Of a DNA stretch of 64,000 bases, positions 1 to 9,511 are shown one piece after another (position 1 is the stretch's first letter; each line of letters opens with the position of its first letter). A program made the translations under genes and the position numbers. Source of the DNA: Ophiostoma sp. CBS 140.51 (Eukaryota; Ascomycota; Sordariomycetes; Ophiostomatales; Ophiostomataceae). The stretch is taken from assembly GCA_029298735.1 (NCBI GenBank), contig JANSLP010000103.1, positions 31,510 through 95,509 of the forward strand, in the 5' to 3' direction. The notes beneath the pieces are model-generated. The model was not told where the DNA came from, searched no databases, and saw nothing but the letters and a program-made list of their open reading frames with translations.

Positions 1-2516
1 TACTATTGCCCGCCCTACTGAGAACGAGCCCTGCGAGCCCTCACCATCTGTCGCGCCTGCCCCTTGACCTGTCATGACGGCGCCAAGACGGCTGGTCCAC
101 TGTTTTCTCACTCCTTTCACTTCGGTCTCCTTTTCTTCTTCACAGCGGTTCTCACCTTCCTCTTAAATGTTCTTTTTGTCCTTCTCAATCGGGCATTTAA
201 TACCGTAGGAAGATACGGCGGACGCGATAAACACAGAGAAGCATGATGGTTATGTACTTGTATCTTGCGAAATACGATATCGCACCACAGAATGAAAAAA
301 GGACGCTCCGCGGTCCGCAATTGCGCTGTTTGAGTGCTCAGTAGGCTTTTGGGCGGCCAAATTGCAAATGAAAAATACGCAGTCAACAGGGGAAAATGGA
401 GAGGGGCAAGCAACAGGAGGGAAAGGGGTTTTGGAGGAAGGACGCGCGGCAAACAAAGGGTGGCACAAAGTGGGCTTTGGGGCCCTGTCCACCTTCCGTT
501 CTTGTTCTCAACGACACGAAAGAATTCAAACTGCCCTTACCCTGGAGGAAGGAGCGAAAGCGAGAAGGATCCCGGCTTTGCAGATTGGTTGTTCGCTGTC
601 TGACACAGAAAGGAGCATGCGGCACGACAGCGAGAAAGCGTGACTGGCAACTGGGAACAAAGAGATACATGCATCTCTTGAACAATCTCGCAGAAACAAC
701 CCCCACGGCTGGTCGACGGGGAAAGGGCTTGAGAGAATTGGAGAAAAAGATATGTCGTAATTGTAGAAACTTTTTTTAGAGAGTGGTTGGCTGTGACGAA
801 TGGCCGGCCAGCAAGGGGACCTTTGATTGATGAAGCGGCTGCGGCACAGTTTGAGCCTCCCGCAGACGACGTAATCCTTTTTGTCGCTTAATGGTTGCGT
901 ACTGCGGGTGGCTTGCGGTTTCCCAGAACGGTATCTCGGCGATTGACAGTTAGGACTGAACAGGAAAGAACAATGCTGCATTCTTGTCGTGCCTTCCTTC
1001 CATCATCGTCGCGCAATGCTCCTGCCGTCTGCTCACAAATATGCTCTTTCTGTCGCGTGCCAATTCTTAGGTTCTCAAGGACACGCGACACAGGGCTATC
1101 GCACTGAGAAGGACCTCTGTTGTTGGAAGAAAGGGCTTGGCGAGCTGTTTGCCAAGACACTGATTAAAGATTTTTGGCGCCAATTTTCCCTCCAACTGGC
1201 TCCAACTGGCTTGACTGGGCTCCCCCCTGCTTTCTCTCAGCAAAAAAAGAGGGTCGATCGGCCATTGTGTCGTGTGCTCACTTTCGAGTCTGAAGTAAGA
1301 GCCCTGACCTTCTTTTTTGTAAAAGTACGACCGTTTCTGTCGAGTGTTATTTACGATTTTGCCAAAACGGCTGCTCGGAGCCAAGAGCCAAGAAAACGCG
1401 CCTTCCCTTTTCTCTAATCTTCCGACTCTCCTGCATTGAAGAGAAGACTGAACTTCGTTAACTGTCAACCACAAACAATATGGGAGGGAAGGCGCCCTTG
1501 CTCGCGTGCGTGCCGGCAAGCGGACGCACCACAACACAATTCAGACAAAAAGTACTCCGTGTTCTCAGTCTGGCTAGACACTGTGTGCATCTAGCGCCAA
1601 GACCTACGTATGCCTTTTTACAAGGGTCTCGCGCCCCAGGTTTTGTTTCTTGAGCATCCATCAGGTTTCGTGTTTTTTTGCGGCCGCCGTCCATTGTCCG
1701 CGTGGCCCGTTGCCCTGAAAGGAACAAGGCCGCGCTGTCATCGCAGTGGCTCGAGTGGTTCTTCCTACGGATGGACATTTGCTGCAATCTGGAAGACCCC
1801 GTCAACGTTCTCGCACAGTACCATGTACCTGAATGTACACTCACTCGACTCGCACCTTCCTGTCCAGCCACCTTCCTGCGCTGTTCTTGGTCCGCTCTTG
1901 CCCTTGTTTTGGGGGGCTCGAGGGGACGAGCAAAAGTGCCTACGTAGTTGGCCCCATAATTCCTGTCCTCCTTTTCTTTCTCCTTGTTTTGCTATCCCTG
2001 AGAGAGGACGACAGACCATACGAACGTACAAAGAACCGCCCGTCGCTCAGCCTCGAGGGGAATTCGGGCCTGCTTTTAACTCTTCATCTTTTTCTTGAGC
2101 GATTCTTGGTTCTTGATACTTCGACGCCTTTCTCTTTTCTTTTTTGTATGGTAATACCCCGGACTTTTGAGTTGTCTTCTCCATTCGTCTTCTTGTTTAT
2201 TCTTTTGTTCCTCCCTTTCCTTTTTCTTCCCCCCTTCACCCTTTATCTTTTTTGACGACTTAATCTTGGATCTCGACCGCTTGCGACCCGGCCTTGTAGA
2301 TCCCCGACCCAGAAGATTACTTTACGAATACAAAACAGAGCACGAACACACGCGCCGTTCTTGTGCAGTACTTCTGCCCTCTACATCTCGAACAGAGCAC
2401 ACATCGTGACTCTTGTCTTCCACTACTCGACCCCTCGGATCTCGACGACATCCCCAGTTTCCTCGATCGACCTGCTCTTTATGTTCCACTGAGAGCTTCC
2501 TCACACACCGCCCAAC
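1..2516. other. Intergenic region upstream of the LicD-family gene
   Basis: No convincing gene is visible. Open frames here are short, overlap on both strands and encode low-complexity Phe/Leu/Ser-rich peptides. A 10-base unit CTCCAACTGG occurs twice in a row near 1191-1210. A pyrimidine-rich tract runs from about 2070 to 2250, followed by 260 bases that probably hold the promoter and 5' leader of the gene starting at 2517. A variant of the recurrent 9-mer, TACTCCGTG, lies at 1553-1561. Confidence 0.6.
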
Positions 2517-3539
2517 ATGACGTCCTTGCGGTCTCTCTTCCTCCTGGTCGCCTCGTTTTGGTTCTGCGCCGTCTTCGCCGCGACAGACGCATCAAACTCG
2601 CGTGATGCCCTCATCGCACGAGCAGCCGATGCTGCCGCCGTCGCACGAGACCCGGCATCCGTCGCCGCTGCTGCAAAACAGCCTCTCGCAAAGCCGCCAG
2701 GGTCGCCGCCGCTCGACAAGCGACGCCCGCCCAACCGGCCCGTCAAGGGCGCCAAGTACTTCCACGAGCCCGGCAGCGACAATGAGCTCGGCCACTACGA
2801 CGCCCGCTATTTTAAAGATTTGGTCCCCTACGACGAGCACCGCCCCGCCCTCCGCCACTTGATCCGTTCGTACCTTACAACGTTCCGCTCGCTCAATGTC
2901 GAAACCTGGCTGGCCCACGGCACGCTGCTGGGCTGGTGGTGGAACGGCAAGATCATGCCCTGGGATTATGACTTGGACGTCCAGGTGTCCGATGTCACCC
3001 TTTTCTATTTGGCCAAGCACTACAACCGCACGCTGCACACCTACCGCTACCACGATGACGCGACGGGCGAGGATGTCGTCAAGGAGTACCTACTGGATAT
3101 CAACCCGAACCACGGCCTCCCCCGCGGCGACGGCCTCAACATTATTGACGCGCGCTGGATCGACACCTCCAACGGCATGTTTATCGACATTACGGGGCTG
3201 GCCGAGCGCGAACCTAAGAGAAGCCCCGGTATTTGGAGCTGCAAAAATTTTCATCGGTACCGCACACGCGAGCTGTACCCGATGCGCGAGACGGAGTTTG
3301 AGGGTGTGCCGGCGACGATCCCCTACAGTTTTGACAAGATTCTGACGGATGAGTACGGGTCGAGGAGTCTGGTGGCCACGCAGTGGGAGGGTCATACCTG
3401 GAACCACGAGGCAAAAGAATGGGTCAAGAATGCGCCGCACAAGATGCGCGCCATGGCCGACATGCTGGCCGAGAAGGCGGCGGCCGAGGATGCTGCTCTC
3501 AAAAAGAAGAGTGGCTTCTTTAGCGTCTTTGGTCGGTAG
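2517..3539 (+). CDS. Secreted/Golgi LicD-family protein (Mnn4-like phosphotransferase domain)
   Basis: This is a 340-residue intronless protein. Residues 1-22 form a hydrophobic signal or anchor segment, followed by an Ala/Pro-rich stem. The LicD/fukutin-type core spans roughly 95-300. Its hallmark is at about 130-155: HGTLLGWWWNGKIMPWDYD, in which the paired acidic residues of the D-x-D element (DYDLD) are expected to bind metal and nucleotide-sugar phosphate. Members of this family in fungi (Mnn4 and relatives) act in the Golgi and affect transfer of mannosyl-phosphate to glycans. That role is inferred from the family and is not shown here. One N-glycosylation sequon (NRT) is visible. The C-terminus is Lys/Ala-rich. 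The start is the first in-frame ATG after a pyrimidine-rich leader, and the signal peptide begins immediately. Confidence 0.85.
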   Translation: MTSLRSLFLLVASFWFCAVFAATDASNSRDALIARAADAAAVARDPASVAAAAKQPLAKPPGSPPLDKRRPPNRPVKGAKYFHEPGSDNELGHYDARYFKDLVPYDEHRPALRHLIRSYLTTFRSLNVETWLAHGTLLGWWWNGKIMPWDYDLDVQVSDVTLFYLAKHYNRTLHTYRYHDDATGEDVVKEYLLDINPNHGLPRGDGLNIIDARWIDTSNGMFIDITGLAEREPKRSPGIWSCKNFHRYRTRELYPMRETEFEGVPATIPYSFDKILTDEYGSRSLVATQWEGHTWNHEAKEWVKNAPHKMRAMADMLAEKAAAEDAALKKKSGFFSVFGR

Positions 3540-4071
3540 ACGGTCGATGTCCGACAACGTTGGACCGTACATATTTTCATTTGCATTTTCTACAACTGTA
3601 CAACGGCGTTACCGGATGGGTTTCACTCGTTGAGTTTCTTTATCCTTATCTGCATACTTGTTGCATCAATGGCGTTTCGGGATGGGATTGGACTTTTAGT
3701 TTTACATGGTTGACAGAATGAAGAAGAGTTGTTGGAGGAGACATTGGAGGAGACTTTGTCTCGCTTGTAATGGACGAGTGTGTTGATGTTATTATTCTCG
3801 TCCTCACTCCATCATTGGTTTTAGATACCCCTTGAATGTGCGGACTCTCGCCGAAAGGAAGGGCCAAAAGCAACAAACAAGTTACAAGTTTACCATTATG
3901 AATGTTCTGTGCTGTGATATAAGTGCATCATATTATGCCAATGCATGCTATCATAAATATGTCGTAAAGACGTTGCTTTCTATTAAATACAAACAAACGC
4001 AAAGTATACAATGTAGGATATTCCAAAACGCCTTCGCAATGCTAAATCAAAGGATGTCCAGCTGGAGTCGG
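3540..4071. other. Convergent 3' intergenic region
   Basis: This is the spacer between two genes that end towards each other. It becomes AT-rich after about 3880 and should hold both 3' untranslated regions and polyadenylation sites. No gene, RNA or repeat is seen. Confidence 0.6.
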
Positions 4072-5295
4072 CTACTGATGCGTCGACGAGCTGCTACCGT
4101 CGTTGTTTGTAGCATCGCTTCCATCAGCACCACCGCCACCTGCCGTCGTCTGCCGTAACCGTTCTTCCGCCGCGCGCGCCCGTCGTTCACGTTCACCCAT
4201 GGGTGTGCTGCTGGTGCCAGTCGTACCGATAACGGTCCTCGCGTCACCACTGCCCAGGATGTACGTCCCGCCCATCAAGCCGCCGCCGTCGACGTGGTCG
4301 TCCTCGTGGTCATGATGACCGTCGTCGGACGGCGACACCGGCTCATAGTAGTCCCCCTCTCTTCCCCCGGCCAGCGACCGTCCACCCGCCCGCCCGCCTT
4401 GCGGGTTGGCCACATGCTCTACTTCGCGCTCAATTTCTCTGTACAACGCCCAAAAGTGCTTGTCGTGCGGACCGTGCACATTGTGCGCCAGCTCGTGACA
4501 CAGCGTCTTGCGCACCGTCTTGTAGTCGCGGTAGCCCAAGAAATCGTCGGTTCTTAACCGAAGTTCGATGACTTGGCCTTTGTTGCGGTTGAGACCCAAC
4601 GTCCGCGACGTGCCTTCATGGTTGGCCTCGGTGTAGAGCCGAGGATCCATTTCCGTCAGTAGACCAACCTTGAATTTGTGCGTCTGCATGGCGTGCTGGA
4701 TGCCAGGGTCGTCGCGCAGGCGATGAAGGTAGGCGAGGGCGCGGTCTGGGTCGGGTAAGTGCGGCAGCGGGCGAATTTCGTTGAAGGTATAAGAGTTGTT
4801 TGAATCGGAGATGGTGTGGATAACCCCCCTTGCCGTTGTCCTTGCAGGCACGGCACGCCGGCGCAGTTCGGCCAGTCGTTCGGCGCGTTTCTTCATCGTC
4901 TCACCGGCTTCGCGCAAATGGTTGATGGTGCTCGTCGGCGTGGCCATGAGTCGGAGTTTGAGCTGGTTAGCGGGTTGCGGGGGCTTCTTTGCCGTGGCTT
5001 GTTTTGAGATGAGGTCAGACAGAAGAGTGTTGGCATCTTTGGTGACATTGATGAGGCCGACTGGGGGCGATGTGAGCAGTTTTGTGACTGTGTATTGGGT
5101 ACCAGACTCTCCATCCTTGTCCTTGGCGTCGCCCTGCAGCTCGCTTTCGCAGAGGAGGGTAATGTCTTCGACAGTCGACTGGGGTGGCAGGTGGAGTGTA
5201 AACGTCTTGCCGGCGTGGGTGACGACGATTTCGAGGAGGCTGTCCTCGGCAGAAGAAAAAGAAGGGGGAGAGTCGGTCATTGCATTCGCCGACAT
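4072..5295 (-). CDS. Ubiquitin-like/WLM-domain metalloprotease (Wss1-like)
   Basis: The protein has 407 residues in a single exon. Residues about 22-95 look like a ubiquitin-like fold (ITLLCESEL, LINVTKDANTLLSDL). The region 150-345 is a WLM (Wss1-like metalloprotease) domain with the zinc motif HELAHNVHGPHD near residues 264-276, where the two His of HExxH and a downstream His act as ligands and Glu as the catalytic base. The C-terminus is acidic and Ser/Thr/Gly-rich. Wss1/SPRTN-type proteases cut proteins crosslinked to DNA and extract SUMO or ubiquitin conjugates. The Ubl-WLM arrangement matches the fission-yeast ubiquitin/metalloprotease fusion class rather than canonical Wss1. The gene is divergent from erd2 over about 1.1 kb. 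A second Met at residue 5 could also serve as the start. Confidence 0.87.
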   Translation of the reverse strand: MSANAMTDSPPSFSSAEDSLLEIVVTHAGKTFTLHLPPQSTVEDITLLCESELQGDAKDKDGESGTQYTVTKLLTSPPVGLINVTKDANTLLSDLISKQATAKKPPQPANQLKLRLMATPTSTINHLREAGETMKKRAERLAELRRRAVPARTTARGVIHTISDSNNSYTFNEIRPLPHLPDPDRALAYLHRLRDDPGIQHAMQTHKFKVGLLTEMDPRLYTEANHEGTSRTLGLNRNKGQVIELRLRTDDFLGYRDYKTVRKTLCHELAHNVHGPHDKHFWALYREIEREVEHVANPQGGRAGGRSLAGGREGDYYEPVSPSDDGHHDHEDDHVDGGGLMGGTYILGSGDARTVIGTTGTSSTPMGERERRARAAEERLRQTTAGGGGADGSDATNNDGSSSSTHQ

Positions 5296-6383
5296 TGTGA
5301 GGTGTGAGGTGTGTTTAGAAAATAGGATATGTTGGTGATCGTGATCGTTTGCGGGGATCGAGACTCGATTCGCAGTTGACGATGACGCAATAATATGTCG
5401 AGGTGAGAGGAGGTTGTAGGAAAGGAGAAAGAAAGAGTTGGAGAGAGTGAAGAGTGGTCACGTCTGGCACTCGGCCTCGTAGATATTGGAATTCATGGCA
5501 GGGCTGCCAGCAGAAAAGAGAACGCGGCGGACAGCGAACACTCGCTTTATTATGGGATATCGTCGACAGCTTCCGTGTGCGTCTGTCGCAACGCCTGCGG
5601 CCGCCTTACAGTCGTGCCTGCTTGGTAATGTTGAATTACAGCGGCGGAAGGCGCCAGTCAAGGCGAGGCCTCACCAGGACCAGGCCCAAACAGGCCCAAG
5701 GAAACATCCAGAAGCGGAAGAATTGCGGACCGCTGGCGAATGTACTCTGCCACGTAAAATTTACGTAGAGGTACTTATGATCGTTAGGTGCTAGCGGACA
5801 TTACGTTGCCACCCAGCTCCACCCAGGGCCGTTTGCCGTTCGCTGGCTCCTGCTATTCTTGCTCTCCTGCTGTGGCGGCGATCTACTCTGAGCATAACGC
5901 GCTACAGAGCACAAACGCGGGACAGCTTCGCAGCCAATGAGGAGCTAATCGCGTTCGTGTCCTTTCCCTTTTGCACGTTCCTCCCGGCTCGGGCTGCTTT
6001 CTGGCTCTTCTAATTTTGGCAAGAACTCTCCCAAGAGGACACACAATACCCGGCAGTCGTCTCCATTTTGTCGTTCTATCGTTCCATTCGGTGGATTCTT
6101 TCTTCTCGACTTCTTCTCCCTTTCCCAACAATTCCGACGATACGCGATCTTTTCGATCTCTGCGAATCCTTTCCACGACATCCACCCACATTACCCCTGA
6201 CGCGACCTCGAGCTCATCTATCAAGTTGCCTGATTTCTATCGACGATACGACGAAAGCGACGGCATCACGATCGAAACCATCGGCGGCGACGAGACTTCC
6301 CTTTGGGATCAAGTACTGGGCCTCCCTCGTCGACATTGACATCCTGCTGAGTGCAGAGGACCGAGAAAACAAGGGGAGCCACG
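5296..6383. other. Divergent promoter region (WLM protease / erd2)
   Basis: About 1.1 kb separates two genes transcribed away from each other. It contains Pu/Py-rich leader sequence near both starts. No open frame of coding character, RNA gene or repeat is recognised. The erd2 leader probably begins downstream of about 6000. Confidence 0.55.
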
Positions 6384-7206
6384 ATGGGGTTGAACATTTT
6401 CCGCGTGTTTGGTGAGTACGAGAGGCGTTGGTAATGGATAGACAACGAATACGGACATATTCTAACACACTCAGGGGACTTGTCCCATTTGGTGTCGATT
6501 GGCATTTTACTGCACAAGATGATCCAGCTCAAGGTAAGTAACGGTTGTGGTGTCTGTGGCTATTTGTGGTTGATCGCCTACTAACCAAGACAGAGCTGCT
6601 CGGGCATCTCGTTCAAGTCACAAGTCCTCTACTTTATCGTCTACATTACAAGATATCTCGGTAGGTCTGCCTAAGCGTGACGTCTCTGTTTTGTTCCTCC
6701 ACTAACGAACAGACCTCTTCTCGACGGAGAGCGCATACAACTTCATCTTCAAGGTCCTGTTCATCGCCTCCCAGGGCTACATTCTGTACCTCATGACCAC
6801 CTCCTACAAGCCCACCAATGACCCCAACCTCGACACGTTTCGGGTTGAGTACCTGCTGGGCGGTGCCGCCGTCCTCGGGGTGCTCATGCCCTACAAGTAC
6901 ACTTTCAGCGAAATCCTCTGGGCTTTCTCCATCTGGCTCGAGGCCGTCGCCATCTTGCCGCAACTGTTTATGCTCCAGCGCACCGGCGAGGCGGAGACGA
7001 TTACGACACACTACATCTTCGCCTTGGGCCTGTACCGCGCGCTCTACATTCCCAACTGGGTGTACCGCTACGTCATGGAGCCGCACCACAAGGTGGACTG
7101 GATTGCCATTGTGGCGGGCGTCATCCAAACGATTCTGTACAGCGACTTCTTTTGGATTTACTACCAAAAGGTGTTCAAGGGCAAGAAGTTTAAGCTGCCC
7201 GTGTAA
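6384..7206 (+). CDS. erd2: ER lumen protein-retaining receptor Erd2 (KDEL/HDEL receptor)
   Basis: Four exons assemble to 215 residues: 6384-6411, 6475-6533, 6594-6660 and 6713-7206. The introns are short, with donors GTGAGT, GTAAGT and GTAGGT, CTAAC branch sites and CAG-type acceptors. The N-terminus reads NIFRVFGDLSHL, and further on come SGISFKSQVLY and RYLDLF, all signatures of Erd2. Seven hydrophobic segments fill the length, as in the family, and the Lys-rich tail KGKKFKLPV fits COPI sorting. The receptor binds C-terminal HDEL-like signals of escaped ER proteins in the Golgi and returns them to the ER. A likely client, Lhs1 (ending KHEEL), is encoded at 25060. The total length is typical. 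Confidence 0.97.
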
Positions 7207-9499
7207 GCTGGCCGTCGACCGATCAGGTTGAGGTAGGCGTGGCTGGCAGTGGATGGACACAACAAAGACACCGGCGTGGAGGTTGAAGAAGAATGAACGA
7301 CAGGACAAGAATGGACAGCGAGGGGAAGAGGGAATTCCAGAAGGGTGCCTCTTTATAACTCTGGCTTGGTTGTCTTCTTTTTTCATCGGTCTCTGTCCAT
7401 TTTCACTGTCAGTCTAGTGAGAATAGGGGTTGAAAGAGAGTGTGTGATGGTGACGAGGAGATCAAGGAAGACAGAGGAAAGAAGGCATGGCGCACATGCG
7501 TATTGCAAAGCAAAGCAAAGCTCGCAGCTTGTCAGCTGCAGAGAGATGGAGTTTTTATGTCGTACGGGTATTATATAGGCGTTCAATGTTTTGTTGGTTT
7601 TGTATTGCATCACTATTCGGGTTTGTCAAATTACAAGTCACAATGTGTGTTATTTTCATAGTGAAATAAAGCATGAAAAGAAAGATAGAGTGTGTGAGAA
7701 TGACAGGTGACAGGTAAACGCATAAATGCAAACACTAACGTCTTGTCTTGTCGTCTTGTCGCATCTTTCTTTAGGGCTGTCACTGGGCAAGTCTCAGACA
7801 AGTTTGAGAATGGTCGATCACCGCTGGACCCGACGCCACTCACTCTGTCCCTACCGGCAAACTGGATCTCATAATTTTTGACAGGAAAAACTTCAAACGC
7901 ATGAAATAAAATGCCAGAAAAAAGAAACGGGAGGGACTAAAGAGGGAAAGTGAAGTCTGAATGTGTCAATATGGCAGTTACAGTTAATGTTGGTCACTTA
8001 CACCAAGTTTTAGCGGGCGCTCTTCTTGACCAGGTAGATGGCACCAACGACAACTCCCACATCACACATCACAATTTATCCGTCGACGTCCTCTGGCAAA
8101 AATATTTTGGATTTGGAAACAAAATCTTCAAGATTATTTATTGTTTGCCCTACTTTCTGCTTGTCCTGGTTTTCTGGTATAAACAGCGAGTATCTCTCTT
8201 TAGGCAGAACATCAAAAAGAAACAAACAAACGAGAAAAAAACCTGGAAAGAATGGAAGTTGATTGTTTACTTTGCCAGTCCAACAACTTCAAAACCTAAT
8301 GCATTCACATTTCTTTATATTCCGTCTCTTATCTGACTCTGCATTGTTGCCTGTCCCCTATCTTTCGTACTGTATGCTTTGCTCTTCTTTCCTCTGCTTT
8401 GCTGCATATGCTGCCAACGGTTTCAGAATGCCACTCTGGAAAGAGAAACTGACAGGGGAGACTGCACTTTGTTCTGCGTCTTCATACTCGCAAAACTGAA
8501 CTCTTCGCAGACAACTCTTCTTACTCCATAGACCTTCCGTTTTCGTTCTTCGCTTCTGATTTTACTTACCTTCTCACCCCAAAAAAGAACGGAAGATCGG
8601 ATTGAGGGGGCAGCAAAAATATGCAGGTACGATGTCGACCCGACGAGAAGACACTGGAGAATACGACGCAGAAGTTCAGTATCCGACAAGGGATGCCCAG
8701 CGATGAGACGTTCCAAACCCCGGGTCGACGGACTTGGGGGGGAAAGGGAAAGACGGACGATGGTCTTCCATAGACAAGTACCAAGTAGTACATCTGATTG
8801 GACCATTGGTCGTTGTTTGGTGTTCAACTGTCACTTATCACGAGTCTTTCGACTTTGTCCACCGCTCCAAGAAAATGACTCCTCTCTCTACTTCATCGTC
8901 AGTCATGCGACATGATCGCCCGTCATCCCCCATGGTAGAGTAGGGGTCTCCATAGACAACGAACTCTATTCGATGGAGAGGCAGGGAGAAGACAGGGACC
9001 CCAACTGGTAAGAGAGCTGCCCATGGCCCCAACTTACAAGTGTCTCGACCGGGTCGACCGTCTTTATGCTTTACCTGGGTTGACTCCTGGCTTACCATAC
9101 TAACCTCTCCGTATATTCGGAGTGTGTATCGCCGGGACTCGACGACTGCATGAAAGTGAAGAAAGGTTTTGGTTCACGATGCCCGGGAAAGGCGGACGAA
9201 ACAAGATACTCTTCTAACTCGCGTCTCTCTCCTTGGTGCCCTCTTCCTTTCCCTTTTACTTCTCATGCCCCCTCCTTTTCTCTTTTCTCCTTTTTGTTTG
9301 TTACTTTTTTCCTTTTCTCCCTTTCTGCCTATTTACTTGATTTTCTTTGCCTCCCAAACTCTTTTTCTTTCTATTTTCCTTCACATCGTGACCTTACCCA
9401 CGATGATGATTTCCTGTTTGTTTACATCTTGTTTATGATACCCTCGGCACACGTCTACAATCACCTTTTACGACACACATAATACCTAACTGTCTCGTC
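7207..9499. other. Intergenic region, erd2 3' side to secreted membrane protein promoter
   Basis: About 2.3 kb holds the erd2 3' untranslated region, an AT-rich middle (7560-8330) and a long pyrimidine tract at 9235-9385 that precedes the next gene and is typical of a fungal promoter or leader. A 19-codon open frame with a hydrophobic centre on the minus strand (8010-8069) is noted separately. No full gene is visible. Confidence 0.55.
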
Positions 9500-9511
9500 A
9501 TGGCGAGACAG
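9490..9511 (+). promoter_or_regulatory. Perfect 8-bp hairpin enclosing the start codon
   Basis: CTGTCTCG (9490-9497) and CGAGACAG (9504-9511) are exact reverse complements separated by the 6-base loop TCATGG, which contains the ATG at 9500-9502. In RNA this stem-loop would present the start codon in the loop. A translational effect is only inferred. Confidence 0.5.

Noticed and set aside
1833..2255. A 140-codon frame before the LicD gene
   Set aside because: It is a Phe/Leu/Ser low-complexity translation of the promoter pyrimidine tract, without homology-like features.
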